From contig NZ_FPIQ01000017.1 of assembly GCF_900119085.1 (NCBI RefSeq), positions 1-63,708 on the forward strand: DNA of 63,708 bases, read 5' to 3'. The DNA is from Nitrosovibrio sp. Nv17 (lineage in GTDB: Bacteria > Pseudomonadota > Gammaproteobacteria > Burkholderiales > Nitrosomonadaceae). The notes under the pieces are model-generated. The model had not been told where the DNA came from, did not search any database, and saw only the letters and a program-made list of their open reading frames with translations. This document shows positions 17,026 through 27,100 of this stretch, in pieces. Numbering within the stretch: the stretch's first letter is position 1; each line of letters starts with the position of its first letter. The translations under genes were made by a program, and so were the position numbers.

Positions 17026-17874
17026 ATGCGCCTCATACTACGCAATACCACTGGAGGAACCGCCCTGGGTCTGGCCGGCCTGATGATCCTGGCATCCCTC
17101 GACGCCTCGGCGTCGTCACGGCATGACGAAGGCATCGGCTTCTACGTCGGTTACGATGCCCTGGCCACCATCGCCTCCGGCACCTATGCCAGTCTTTCCA
17201 ACCCCAATGCGGATCGTCTCACTCTCCTGCTCGACCATGGCAACCATTTTCATGGCATCGGCACGTACGGCTATGCCGGCCCCGCCGGCGCGCCGGAAAT
17301 ACTTTCCACCAACTCGAACAACCGGATTCCTGAAATCTCCTCCCGCGAGGATCCTCTTCCCCTCACGGCGGGCAGCGGCCTGTACGGCGGAACGCTGCGT
17401 TCCGGCGTAGGCGATTCCGAATACAGCTACCTCGGCATCGCCTCCATCCAGTCCCTGGCGGGCCATGTTCCCGGCGGCGTGGAAGACGTGCTGTTCCACA
17501 GCAGCAGCAACCGCTGGTCGGGCACGCTCGACGGTGCGCAGATCGCCCTCAGGCTGGTGAACAGCACGCCCGGCCTGCACATCGGGACCGAAGCCATCCG
17601 TGACGCGTACAGCGGCAGTGACGTATTCGCACTGGGAACCGGAAACGACTTCGAGTTCAAGCCGATCTACTGGGTGGATGCAGACGCCGCCGCGGGAGTG
17701 TATTCCGCCACGTTCGAACTCCTGAACACCAGTGCGGAATCACCCCTGCTGAGTTCGGGTACGTTCAGCTTCGATTTTGCCGTCTCGCCCGTTCCGGAGC
17801 CGGAAACCTACGCGATGTTCACCGCCGGGCTGTTCCTGCTGACCTGGGGCGCCCGCAGGCGCGCGCGCCGCTGA
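17026..17874 (+). CDS. All3515-family Zur-repressed-type PEP-CTERM protein
   Basis: A 282-residue secreted protein with a signal peptide (about 1-31) and [13 protein letters not shown] at residues 71-83, the His-rich signature of the all3515-type family. It ends in a PEP sorting signal at 257-259, a hydrophobic helix and a basic tail. Anabaena all3515 is known as a zinc/Zur-controlled gene; that link is from family knowledge. The second ATG (17026) is chosen because AGAAGGAG lies seven bases before it. The palindromic operator at 16888 precedes it and a 14-bp hairpin follows. It is probably a surface protein that holds zinc, as inferred from the HxxHxH motif. Confidence 0.85.
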   Translation: MRLILRNTTGGTALGLAGLMILASLDASASSRHDEGIGFYVGYDALATIASGTYASLSNPNADRLTLLLDHGNHFHGIGTYGYAGPAGAPEILSTNSNNRIPEISSREDPLPLTAGSGLYGGTLRSGVGDSEYSYLGIASIQSLAGHVPGGVEDVLFHSSSNRWSGTLDGAQIALRLVNSTPGLHIGTEAIRDAYSGSDVFALGTGNDFEFKPIYWVDADAAAGVYSATFELLNTSAESPLLSSGTFSFDFAVSPVPEPETYAMFTAGLFLLTWGARRRARR

Positions 17875-17894
17875 TCGGCGACGCCCCCGGAAAC

Positions 17895-17929
17895 AGCGCT
17901 TCCCCATTTTATTTGAATGGGGAAGCGCT
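17895..17929 (+). terminator. Perfect 14-bp hairpin between PEP-CTERM gene and COG0523 gene
   Basis: Arms AGCGCTTCCCCATT and AATGGGGAAGCGCT pair perfectly around a 7-base loop. No T run follows, so it may be a weak terminator or RNA-processing site that tunes expression of the downstream metallochaperone operon. Confidence 0.55.
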
Positions 17930-17956
17930 CCGGCTCGATACTTTCCCATACCCACC

Positions 17957-19213
17957 ATGACGACAACGGACACGCGCCTGCCGGTAACGGTACTCTCCGG
18001 ATTCCTGGGCGCAGGCAAGACCACCCTGCTCAACCACGTCCTGGCGAATCGCGCGGGGCTGCGCGTCGCGGTCATCGTCAACGACATGAGCGAAATCAAC
18101 ATCGACGCCTCGCTGGTCGAGCGCGGCGCCGAAAATGCCGGCGCGGCGCTGTCGCGCACCGAAGAGAAGCTGGTGGAGATGAGCAACGGCTGCATCTGCT
18201 GCACGCTGCGTGGCGACCTCCTCGCGGAGGTGCGCAAGCTTGCGGCGGAGGGCCGCTTCGACTATCTCATGATCGAGTCGACCGGCATCGGGGAACCCAT
18301 GCCGGTCGCCGCCACCTTCGATTTCCGTGACGAACGCGGCGATTCGCTCAACGACCTGGCCCGCATCGACACCATGGTCACGGTGGTGGATGCGGTCAAC
18401 CTGCTGGACGACTACGCCAGCGAGGATCTGCTGGCGCAGCGCGGCGAGGTGGCGGGTGACGGGGATGAACGCACCCTGGCGGGCCTGCTGGCGGAGCAGA
18501 TCGAGTTCGCGGACGTGATCGTGGTCAGCAAGGTCGACCGCGTCGGCCAGGCAAGACTGGATGCCGTCATCGGGACGATCAGGGCGCTCAATCCCGTGGC
18601 TGACATCGTGCATGCCGAGCATGGCCGGGTGCCCCTCGACAGGATACTGGGCACCGGCCGCTTCGACCTGGATCGCGCCAGCGCGATGGCGGGCTGGGCC
18701 AGGGAACTGGCGGGCGAGCATACCCCGGAAACCGAGGAGTACGGCATCGGCAGCTTCATCCTGCGCATGTGCGAGCCCCTACACCCGCAACGGTTCGCGG
18801 CCTTCCTCGGCCTGCCCCTGGCCGGCATCCTGCGGGCCAAGGGCTACGTATGGCTGGCCAGCCGCCCCGAATGGGCGATCGCCTACTCCCGTTCCGGCAA
18901 CACCGCCTCGGTGGAACCGGTGGGACGATGGTGGGCGGCGGTCCCCCGAAAACAGTGGCCCGCCCGGGGAAGCCGGGAGCGTACCCTGATCGAACGGAAC
19001 TGGCGCAAGCCCTACGGGGATCGCATCAACGAGATCGTCTTCATCGGGCGCCACCGCGAGTGGGATCGAGCGGTGATCGAGGCGGCTTTTTCCGCCTGCC
19101 GGCTGACGCCCGCGGAAATCTCCCGCGGCCCGGCCCACTGGCGCACCCTGTCCGACGATCTCCCCGAATGGTCGGCGATCCCTCTCGTGGAAGAGGCGCT
19201 GGATCCGTCATGA
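17957..19213 (+). CDS. COG0523 (CobW-like) GTP-binding zinc metallochaperone
   Basis: A 418-residue G3E-family GTPase. The P-loop GFLGAGKTT is at 15-23, the metal-binding CxCC (NGCICCTLR) is at 79-82, the ESTGIGEP switch is near 115-122, and the VVSKVDR base motif near 192-198 replaces NKxD. The C-terminal CobW domain has the conserved [10 protein letters not shown]. Zinc-linked members (ZigA, YeiR) are Zur targets and hand zinc to apo-enzymes under starvation. It is coupled by an ATGA overlap to the 79-residue protein and then to the DksA paralogue, the same order found in pseudomonad zinc operons. Confidence 0.92.
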   Translation: MTTTDTRLPVTVLSGFLGAGKTTLLNHVLANRAGLRVAVIVNDMSEINIDASLVERGAENAGAALSRTEEKLVEMSNGCICCTLRGDLLAEVRKLAAEGRFDYLMIESTGIGEPMPVAATFDFRDERGDSLNDLARIDTMVTVVDAVNLLDDYASEDLLAQRGEVAGDGDERTLAGLLAEQIEFADVIVVSKVDRVGQARLDAVIGTIRALNPVADIVHAEHGRVPLDRILGTGRFDLDRASAMAGWARELAGEHTPETEEYGIGSFILRMCEPLHPQRFAAFLGLPLAGILRAKGYVWLASRPEWAIAYSRSGNTASVEPVGRWWAAVPRKQWPARGSRERTLIERNWRKPYGDRINEIVFIGRHREWDRAVIEAAFSACRLTPAEISRGPAHWRTLSDDLPEWSAIPLVEEALDPS

Positions 19214-19449
19214 GCGCGATCATCCCGGAGACGTTCGAGGAATGGCGCCACTGCATCGAGCACGACTGCGGCATTGCGCTGACCGCAAAATTCGTGGAAG
19301 AAAGGCTGGCGATATTGTGCGAGCCACGGCATGAGGAAACCCGCCGTTTCGTGCGGCACTACGGCGAGGCGCACCGGCAGCGGATCGTGGCCTGGTTCGA
19401 GCGAATCCCCGGAAGGGCCGCAGGTCCCGCATCGCGGCCTCCCCCATGA
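19210..19449 (+). CDS. Small conserved protein of zinc operons, unknown
   Basis: A 79-residue protein with paired Cys residues (HDCGIAL, LCEPRH) and an [25 protein letters not shown] segment predicted to be helical. It starts in the ATGA overlap with the COG0523 gene and ends in an ATGA overlap with the DksA paralogue, so all three are translated as a coupled unit. I recall similarly small proteins in this position in other COG0523-dksA2 operons, but no function is known. Confidence 0.75.
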   Translation: MSAIIPETFEEWRHCIEHDCGIALTAKFVEERLAILCEPRHEETRRFVRHYGEAHRQRIVAWFERIPGRAAGPASRPPP

Positions 19450-19901
19450 TCCGCGCCGACTCTCGCGACGGCCTCATGAAAAGCCAGGAAGCCTCCCGAC
19501 CAGCAGAAAATCCGGAGCATCCCGTGCCGCCGGGCGAATACATGTCGCCGGCGCAGCGGGCATTCTTCCGCCAGTTGCTCGAAGAGGAACGGGATGCCTT
19601 GCTGCAAAGCGCCCGCAGCACGCTGGAGCAGATGCGCAGCACCGATTCGGAACCGGATCCCAGCGACCGCGCAAGCACGGAAGAAAAATTCTCCCTCGAG
19701 TTCCGGGTGAGGGACCGCGAACGCAAGCTGCTGGGGAAGATCGAGGAGGCCCTGCAGCGTATCGAGAACGGCACCTATGGCTGGTGCGCGGAGACGGGTG
19801 AACCGATCGGCATACCGCGCCTGCTGGCACGCCCCACCGCCACCCTCTGCATTGAGGCACAGGAGCGCCACGAGCTGCTGGAACGCGGCCATCGACCTTG
19901 A
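19446..19901 (+). CDS. dksA2: DksA paralogue lacking two zinc-finger cysteines (DksA2-like)
   Basis: A 151-residue DksA/TraR protein with the coiled-coil region (about 45-105, with DPSDRAS at its tip region) and a C-terminal zinc-finger fold. Normal DksA has CxxC-x17-CxxC. Here the motif reads WCAETGEPIG and ATLCIEAQ, so the second and fourth cysteines are Thr and Ala. Pseudomonas DksA2, which works without zinc during starvation, is changed in the same way in principle. It would keep the ppGpp/RNA-polymerase response running when zinc is scarce. It overlaps the previous gene by ATGA. Confidence is high. Confidence 0.9.
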   Translation: MIRADSRDGLMKSQEASRPAENPEHPVPPGEYMSPAQRAFFRQLLEEERDALLQSARSTLEQMRSTDSEPDPSDRASTEEKFSLEFRVRDRERKLLGKIEEALQRIENGTYGWCAETGEPIGIPRLLARPTATLCIEAQERHELLERGHRP

Positions 19902-19941
19902 TTATTGATCACCACACCCTCTTCTTCGCAAACACGCCGTC

Positions 19942-20625
19942 ATGCCCGCCGCCCTCTGCAAGCCATCTCCTCCCCTCGCCGATTCCGCGCGCCGGCCATA
20001 CGCGTGCACGACGCGGCAAGCGGAAGACCTGGTCCGAATCTTCGATGCAGGCATGCAGGTCGTCCGCTGGCGACGCCGCGCCGACCCCGCCATCACCGCC
20101 TTTCTGCAACAGGCCGCGGCAAGCGGCGCCCTGGGGAGCGGCTTTCGCACCACCGTCGCAGCAAACCGGCGAGTCGATCCGGCCCTGCTGCCGGACGGAC
20201 CGGATCGACTTGCCATGATCGATGACATCCATGGGCTCTCGTCGCTGTATTCCGACCTGCTGGGATGCCCGGCCGTGGGCCTGCGCCTGGAAGTGCTGCG
20301 CCACGCCATGTGCCCGCGCTTCCACGTGGACCGCACCGGGATACGCCTGACGTGCGCCTACCTGGGGCCAGGCACCGAATGGATCGATGATGCGGGAGTA
20401 GACCGCGACCGGCTTGGCCGCGGATCCACCGGCCTGCCCGACCACGCTTCGGGCCTGTTCGACCGCGGAACCACGGTGGAAGCCGCCTGCTCCTTCGACG
20501 TGGTGCTGCTCAAGGGCACGCTGTGGCCGGACAACGCCGCCCGCGGCGCGATTCACCGCTCCCCGGCCGTTCCCTCCGTGGACGAGCCTCGCATCCTGCT
20601 CGCGATGGATGCGATCTGGAATTGA
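19942..20625 (+). CDS. DUF1826 domain-containing protein (zinc-regulon associated)
   Basis: A 227-residue protein that fits DUF1826. It has an N-terminal helical part, then LRLEVLRHAMCPRFHVDRTGIRLTC split by conserved His/Cys (about 115-140), a YLGPGTEWID segment, and a C-terminal VVLLKGTLWPDN with AIHRSPAVP. The HxxxxPRFHVD pattern suggests a metal site. DUF1826 genes are repeatedly found in Zur-controlled COG0523 clusters. It starts 40 bases after dksA2 and is probably the last gene of that operon. Its function is unknown. Confidence 0.85.
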   Translation: MPAALCKPSPPLADSARRPYACTTRQAEDLVRIFDAGMQVVRWRRRADPAITAFLQQAAASGALGSGFRTTVAANRRVDPALLPDGPDRLAMIDDIHGLSSLYSDLLGCPAVGLRLEVLRHAMCPRFHVDRTGIRLTCAYLGPGTEWIDDAGVDRDRLGRGSTGLPDHASGLFDRGTTVEAACSFDVVLLKGTLWPDNAARGAIHRSPAVPSVDEPRILLAMDAIWN

Positions 20626-20649
20626 CCCGCGAATCCGGGGAGATCGGAC

Positions 20650-21900
20650 TCAGCCGAATGTGGCGAGGCTGCCGAGCCAGGCGGCCGCGATGGTCAGAAT
20701 CAGCCCCGGCACGATCCGCAGGGCAAAGCCGCGCCCACCGCTGGTGAACGCCAGCACCACCTTGGTCACGGTATTGGTGCTCATGGCGAGCAGAATGGGC
20801 ACGACTGCATCGTCCGCACCGAGCTTGCCCCCCGCGACCAGGGAAGCGACCGACACTGCGGGTGCGTGCGTGTCGGCGAAGCCGGCGATGGCCGTGCCGG
20901 CGATCAGCCCGGCGCTGCCCAGCCAGCTGTTGAGCGCCGCTGCGGCCAGCAGCACGCCCCCCATCATCGCCGCCAGCATGAGCGCACTGCGGAAACTGAA
21001 CGCGCGCCCCATCTCGATCGTATCCGGAGTGTTCTGCCGCAACGCCTGCCTGAGAACCCATCCGCCATAGGCAGTGGCCGCCGCGCCCGCCGACAGGAGC
21101 GGCAGCGCCAGCGCACCCAGCGTGGGAGGATGCGCAGCTCCCAGTATCAGCGCCATCTGCACGATGGTCGCCACGGTGGAAAGCACTGCGCCCCCCGTCG
21201 CCGCCGCCATGAGCTCGGACTTGCGTCTGGCAAGCGAACCCATCGACGCGATGGTCGCCGAGCTGGACACGAATCCGGATGCCAGCCCGGCGACGGGCAG
21301 CCCGTAGCGCGGCCCCAGCAACCGCAGGGCGATGTATCCCCCGGCGCTGATCGCCATCATCAGCACCACGATGATCCACAGCAGATGCGGGTTGATGGCG
21401 TCGAACGGCCCCATGTGGCGATCCGGCATCAGCGGCAGGATCACCAGCGCGGCGCCGGCCAGCACCAGCGCATCGTGCAGCTCGGCCTCCGTCAGCGTCT
21501 CGCGCACGAAGGTGTGGATGCGGGTGCGGGCCGCGAGCAGCAGGGCCACCGTCACGCCCAGGGCGGAGGCGAGCAACGGCTCGCGCATGGCGAGCGCGCC
21601 CAGCAGCAGCGTCAGGAGCTGGACCATCTCGCTGGTCAGGCCGGGATCGCTCCGCGGCCGGGTGCGGAAATATCCCAGCGCGATGAAGCCGGCCACGGCG
21701 AGCGCCACCACCGCCAGCAGCGGAACGCCTCCCAGTTCGAAGCCGATCGCCCCGAGCAGCGCCGTGACCGCGTAGGTGCGTATCCCCGCCGGCGCGCGGT
21801 GCCGCCCCTCGCCCTTCCTGCGCTCGCGCTCCACCCCGATCAGCAGCCCGATGCCCAGGGCCACCGTAATCCGCATCCAGCTGTCGGGCAAAAGGGTCAT
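20650..21900 (-). CDS. MgtC/SapB-DUF4010 family membrane protein
   Basis: A polytopic protein of about 416 residues. The N-terminal MgtC-like part has LGIGLLIGVERERR and RTYAVTALLGAIG. The C-terminal DUF4010 part has GLASGFVSSSATIASMG and MSTNTVTKVVLAF. About 12 helices are visible. A GTG at 21930 would add ten residues; the ATG at 21900 is preferred because family members start close to the first helix. It is convergent with the DUF1826 gene, 24 bases apart. Its transported substrate is unknown. Confidence 0.85.
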   Translation of the reverse strand: MTLLPDSWMRITVALGIGLLIGVERERRKGEGRHRAPAGIRTYAVTALLGAIGFELGGVPLLAVVALAVAGFIALGYFRTRPRSDPGLTSEMVQLLTLLLGALAMREPLLASALGVTVALLLAARTRIHTFVRETLTEAELHDALVLAGAALVILPLMPDRHMGPFDAINPHLLWIIVVLMMAISAGGYIALRLLGPRYGLPVAGLASGFVSSSATIASMGSLARRKSELMAAATGGAVLSTVATIVQMALILGAAHPPTLGALALPLLSAGAAATAYGGWVLRQALRQNTPDTIEMGRAFSFRSALMLAAMMGGVLLAAAALNSWLGSAGLIAGTAIAGFADTHAPAVSVASLVAGGKLGADDAVVPILLAMSTNTVTKVVLAFTSGGRGFALRIVPGLILTIAAAWLGSLATFG

Positions 21901-22083
21901 GACCGCAGCCGCGACGGGCGCCGGGAACACTGGCCATCGGCCCGCGCTTCATGGGAACCGGCGCAGCGGATTCCGCCCGCTTCCGGGGACCATTCGGTCC
22001 GGTCGTTCATGGCTGCATTCTCCTGCCCCGCGGGTCTTTCCTCTGAATCCGGCTCCGGCAACCGCTGGTCTTCGGACAAGCTT

Positions 22084-22111
22084 GATGGGTTGGGCTTCGC
22101 TCCATCCATCC
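22084..22111. repeat. Diverged copy of 31-bp GATGGGT repeat
   Basis: Starts GATGGGTTGGGC and ends CCATCC. It is a degenerate member of the family seen at 22176, 22311, 63480 and 63567. Confidence 0.6.
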
Positions 22112-22175
22112 AGAATAAGCCATTCTCAAATTGAGGCAAGTCCAAATGAGTGGCCACGGAAGACAAGACATGTTC

Positions 22176-22206
22176 GATGGGTTGCGCTGCGCTCCACCCA
22201 TCCTAC
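22176..22206 (+). repeat. 31-bp palindromic intergenic repeat, copy 1
   Basis: Starts GATGGGTTGCGC and ends CCACCCATCCTAC. It is an exact reverse complement of the copy at 22311, and the ends GATGGGT / ACCCATC make each unit itself partly palindromic. Confidence 0.85.
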
Positions 22207-22310
22207 CGCAGACAAGCCCATTGGAATAAGAGAACAAGCCATTCCCACATCGGGTTTTGATTTCGGTTCGATGGACTGCTGCGGGGGACAAGAGAGGAAC
22301 AGGACGGGTG

Positions 22311-22341
22311 GTAGGATGGGTGGAGCGCAGCGCAACCCATC
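22311..22341 (-). repeat. 31-bp palindromic intergenic repeat, copy 2
   Basis: Exact inverted partner of 22176-22206, about 100 bases away, so transcripts could form a long hairpin. Confidence 0.85.
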
Positions 22342-22681
22342 AAACCCATCTGAATAATGGATCGCGGAACGGTATCCAGCAGCAAAAGCGGGAAGCGAAT
22401 GAATGAGCGTCGTGCTCGATGCCCCGGCTTTGCCGGGCTTGCTGCAAAACGAGCCTGGCAGTGATCGCCTTTTGCAGAGCTTGCTCTGGTGCAAGGCTCG
22501 CCCCTCGTTCCAGCTGAAATCCGTCACCGTCGCGAGCATGAAACAAGTGTTGACAGGCCCTGGATCAGCCGACGTTGTTCTCTCGCTTATAAAACAAAAC
22601 GGGAATTTCCCAACAGCTTCTCAGTGATGGCTCAAAAACATGAACCTGTACTTTTTTGAACCGCTCCTTCCTTTCATCCTG

Positions 22682-24109
22682 CTACTGCCAACCGCCGCCA
22701 AGTGATTTATAAAGATCCACCATTGCATCAAATTTCTTTTGTTGCGTTTCGATGAGATCCTGCTTGGCATCCAGGGTATCCCTTTGTGCCAACAGCACAT
22801 CCAGGTAGTCCGCACGAGCGGATTTGAATAGCTGGCTAGCGACATCGATTGATTGGACGAGCGCTTCCACCTGGCTTGTCTTCATCTGATAGCTTTTATT
22901 GAGGTTATCGATATTTGAAATTTGATTCACCACTTCCGCATAAGCTTTGATGATGCTTTGCTCATACTCAAAAGCTGCCTGAATCTGCTTGGCATTGGCG
23001 TTTTTATATTCGGCTTCGATAGCGTTCCTGTTGACCAGCGGGGTTACTATCTCTTTGGTAACGGCAGCCGCCAATGATTCGGGGGTATTGATCAGGTACT
23101 TGAGCGCGAAAGCTTCGAACCCTATCCCGGCGTTTATGCTAAAGGCGGGATAGAAATTTGCCCTGGCCACCTTTATGTTTAATTCCGCTGCCGACAGCTC
23201 AAGCTCCGCCTGCTTGATATCAGGCCTGTTTTGCAGCAATTGCGACGGAATACCCGTCATGAGCACTTTGGGGTTTTGCTCCATAAAACCGCTGGAAGCA
23301 CGCTGGATAGGCTGCGACGTTCTCCCCAGCAGGACGTTGATCCGGTTCTCAACAACCGTGATATCCTGTTTAAGTTTGTATATGTTGCTTTTGTTCTTTG
23401 CCACTTCTGCTTCATAACGTCTGACCCCAAGTGCAGTTGCTCTTGCATACAGCAGAAGCTGCCTGACCATCTCCAACGCATTTTGCTGAATCCTGATATT
23501 TTGCTCTAAATTCTCAAGGTGGTTGTCCAGGGCAAGCAGTTCGTAGTACGAATGAGCAACTTCGGCGACCAGGTTGGTCACAAGAAAATTCTTTCCTTCT
23601 TCAGACGCCATGTACTCCAGCACGGCCACTTGTTTCGCATTCCTCAATTTTTTCCATACATCCAACTCCCACGTTGAAAACAGCTCAAATCGGAAATCGC
23701 CAAGAAACGTAGGAAAGGCATGGCCGGCTAACGGCAGATGCTCTTCAATAGCGCCCTGGCGCGTAAACTCGCCGATCTTGTCACCGCCTGCGCCGACACG
23801 AAATTTTACAAACGGCAGATATTCGCCTCTACGCGCCTGGATTTCATTCTGTGCGATGCTGATGCGCTGCATCATGATGTTGATTTCTTTGTTATTAGCA
23901 ACAGCTATGTCCAGCAAGCCCAACAAGGCGGAGTCATCGAAAAAATCTTTCCACTTGACATCCGCCGAATTGGCCGCTTCCGAAACACCCGGCTCAAAAG
24001 TATCAGGAAGACGCGTATCTTCTTTCTTGACGGCCAGCTTAGGAATACAGCCCTGCAGCATCAGCCCCAACACGACCAGAACCATAAGCCGAAATGTCTT
24101 ATTTTTCAT
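22682..24109 (-). CDS. TolC-like outer membrane efflux lipoprotein
   Basis: A 475-residue outer-membrane factor of the NodT/OprM type. It has a lipoprotein signal with lipobox LQGC (about residues 17-20) and two repeated helical halves carrying LDVWKKLRNA and long coiled segments. LLQNRPDIKQAELELSAAELNI marks the second half, and ARADYLDVLLAQRDTLDAK the end. It would form the exit duct for the RND pump. The ATG at 24109 lies 11 bases inside the end of the pump gene, so the two are coupled. Codon use is visibly more AT-rich than in flanking genes. Confidence 0.93.
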   Translation of the reverse strand: MKNKTFRLMVLVVLGLMLQGCIPKLAVKKEDTRLPDTFEPGVSEAANSADVKWKDFFDDSALLGLLDIAVANNKEINIMMQRISIAQNEIQARRGEYLPFVKFRVGAGGDKIGEFTRQGAIEEHLPLAGHAFPTFLGDFRFELFSTWELDVWKKLRNAKQVAVLEYMASEEGKNFLVTNLVAEVAHSYYELLALDNHLENLEQNIRIQQNALEMVRQLLLYARATALGVRRYEAEVAKNKSNIYKLKQDITVVENRINVLLGRTSQPIQRASSGFMEQNPKVLMTGIPSQLLQNRPDIKQAELELSAAELNIKVARANFYPAFSINAGIGFEAFALKYLINTPESLAAAVTKEIVTPLVNRNAIEAEYKNANAKQIQAAFEYEQSIIKAYAEVVNQISNIDNLNKSYQMKTSQVEALVQSIDVASQLFKSARADYLDVLLAQRDTLDAKQDLIETQQKKFDAMVDLYKSLGGGWQ

Positions 24110-27100
24110 TGTCATCCGGGCCGTAGTGATAGATTTCCGCCAGAGGATCAAGGTCTTCGCCTTGTATCAATTTTTTACCCTCTGCCATTTTCGCAAAAAT
24201 ATAATAAAGTCCTGGAATAACGATGACGCCAAACACGGTACCGGTAAGCATCCCACCCAGTGCCGAGGTGCCGATCGTCCTGTTGCCCACCGCTCCGGCG
24301 CCCGTCGCCATCGCCAGGGGTATCAATCCGGCTACAAAGGCAAATGAAGTCATCAGAATCGGCCGAAAACGTTCTTTTGCGCCTGCAATCGCCGCTTCTC
24401 TGACCGTCATGCCTTGGCCTTGCTTCTGGCTCGCAAACTCGACGATCAACACCGCGTTTTTGCCGAGCAAGCCAATCAGCATCACCATTCCCAGCTGGGA
24501 ATAGACATCATTGGCAAGCCCCGCTTCTTTCAACAGCAAAAAGGCACCGAAAATGCCAGGGGGTAGCGAACACAACACGACCAGGGGCAGGGCAAAGCTT
24601 TCGTATTGTGCGGCCAGCACCAGATAGACAAACAGGATAACGACGGCGAAGATCATCAGTGCTTCGTTGCCCCGGAGGGCTTCGTCGTATGTCAAGCCTT
24701 CCCAGGCAACTTCAAAACCTTTCGGCAACGTGGCTTCCGCAACCTCTTCGATTGCCTTGATGGCTGCGCCAGTGGTATAGCCGGCTGCGGGTTCGGCCCG
24801 GATCGCCGACGAGTTATAGAGGTTATAGCGCGTCAGTTCGTTGGGCCCCTGCTTTTTCACCATGGTCATGAAGGCGGAGTACGGCACCATTTCGCCTTCA
24901 TCATTCTTCACAAAATATTTCAACACATCTTCAGGGGCGCGCCTGAATTCCGGCAACGCCTGGGCGTAGACCTTAAAAAAGTTATTGAAGCGAATAAAGC
25001 CTTGTTCATAAGTACTGCCGATCATGATGTCCAGCTGATTCATCGCGTCGTTGATGTTGATCCCCTTCTGCATGGCCAGCCTATTGTCGATGACCAGTTC
25101 GTATTGCGGATAATTGGCCGCATAAAAAGTGAACAGGCCGGTCAATTCCTTGCGTTGACGCATCGCTTCCATAAACGTTTTGTTAAGTTCGTCGAATTCG
25201 AAGAAATCCGTGTCCAGCGTCTTGTCCAGCAAGCGAAACGACAAACCCGATGCCGCACCGTATCCCGGCACTGCCGGCGGTTGAAAAAACTCGATGGTCG
25301 CACCCAGGTCGTGGGCTTTTTCCTCGAGTTGGTGGATGACCTGAGTGACCGAAAGTTTGCGTTGCGACCAATCTTTCATGTTGACAACAACAGTCCCCGC
25401 ATTTGATCCACGGCCTTCGGTGAGCACTTCGTAGCCGGCCAGGGAAGAGATCGATTGCACGCCTTCGATTTCTGCGGCCATTATTTCCAGCTGACGCGCC
25501 ACTTTGTTGGTCACTTCGATGGTTGACCCGGGCGGTGTCTGGATGATTGCATAAATCATGCCTTGATCTTCGCCGGGGATAAAACCGGAAGGCAAGGTTT
25601 TATCGACCACGAAAATGCCGAAGCCAAACCCGGCCAATACCAGAAGCGTGACCAGGCGCCGGGTGACGGTGACATTCAGCAATCTGATGTAGCGGCCGGT
25701 GACCTTCTCGAAAACAAAGTTAAAGCCATCGATGAAAAGGCTTATCGGGTTCTTCCGTTTCTTCTGGCCGTGAGTGTTCTTAAGTATCATGGCACACAGG
25801 ACCGGGGTGAGCGATAAAGCCACAATGGCTGAAATGATGATCGACGACGCCATGGTGATGGCGAACTGTCGATAAAACACCCCGACCGGTCCTGGCATGA
25901 ATGCAAGAGGGACGAACACCGATACCATGACCAGCGTTATCGCTATGATGGCGCCACCGATTTCCGTCAACACTTTTCGGGAGGCTTCAAAGGGGCTGCA
26001 ATGCTCGGCCTCCATTTTCGCATGCACTGCCTCCACTACCACAATGGCATCATCGACCACGATACCGATAGCCAGCACCAAGGCAAACAAGGTGATGAGG
26101 TTGATGGAAAGCCCGAACGCAGACATGGCGGCAAACGCCCCGATCAGCGAAACCGGCACCGCGAGGACGGGAATCAGGGTGGAACGCCAGTCACCCAGGA
26201 AAATGAAGACCACCAGGGAGACCAGAACGAAGGCTTCCGCCAATGTGTGCAGCACTTGCTCGATGGACGCCTCAACGAAGCGCGACACATCGTAATTGAT
26301 TTCGTAGTCCATGTCTTTCGGGAAGGATTTTTTCAATTCTTCCAGTTTTTTCTTCACATTCTCTATGACTACCTGGGCATTGGTGCCGTAGTTTTGCTTC
26401 AGCACGATGGACGCGGAAGGGTATCCGTCCTTATCGGAGAAAATGTTATAAAACTCGCTGTCCAGATCGACCTTGGCAACGTCTCGAATGCGCAGAATCT
26501 CGCCTGTTGGAGCCGCCCGGAGAATAATGTCCTCATATTCTTCCGGCTTGTTGAAGCGTCCCTTATAAACCAGCACATACTCTTTGGACTGGGCGAGCCT
26601 GCCTGTGCTCTGGCCCAGCCGACCAGGTCGTCCGATAATGCTTTGAGTCGCGAGTGCCTTCATCACATCTTCTGACGAGATGTTATAGGCTCTCATCCGT
26701 TCCGGGTTCATCCAAATCCGCATCGCATATTGGCGGGAACCCAGTATGGTTGCTTGGGCAATTCCAGTAATGCGCTGGATTTCCGGAATAACACTGACAT
26801 AGGCATAATTGAACAAAAGCTTCTGATCGGCGTCCTTGTCTGTGCTGAAGAGGTTGACATACATGAGCATGCTGGGCTGGACGAAGTTTACGATCACCCC
26901 TTCCAGCTGCACCAGTGCGGGCAGCCGGCTCATCATCTGATCCACGCGCGTCTTCACGTTGACCATCGCGATATTAGGATCGACGCCTAAATGGAAATAC
27001 ACTTGAATGGTCGCCTCGCCGGCGCTGGTCGCATCCGAAGTGATGTATCTCATGCCAGGCACGCCATTGATAGCGCGTTCCAGGAGGATCAGGGACGATT

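Larger units (their letters stand above)
21901..22681. other. Intergenic with three copies of a 31-bp repeat
   Basis: No gene is supported. The stretch holds repeat copies at 22084, 22176 and 22311 and several open frames without family resemblance. Base composition falls towards the efflux operon at 22.7 kb. Confidence 0.5.

Noticed and set aside
22340-22546. Short open frames between the repeat and the efflux operon
   Set aside because: They overlap the repeats and each other on both strands and show no family likeness.
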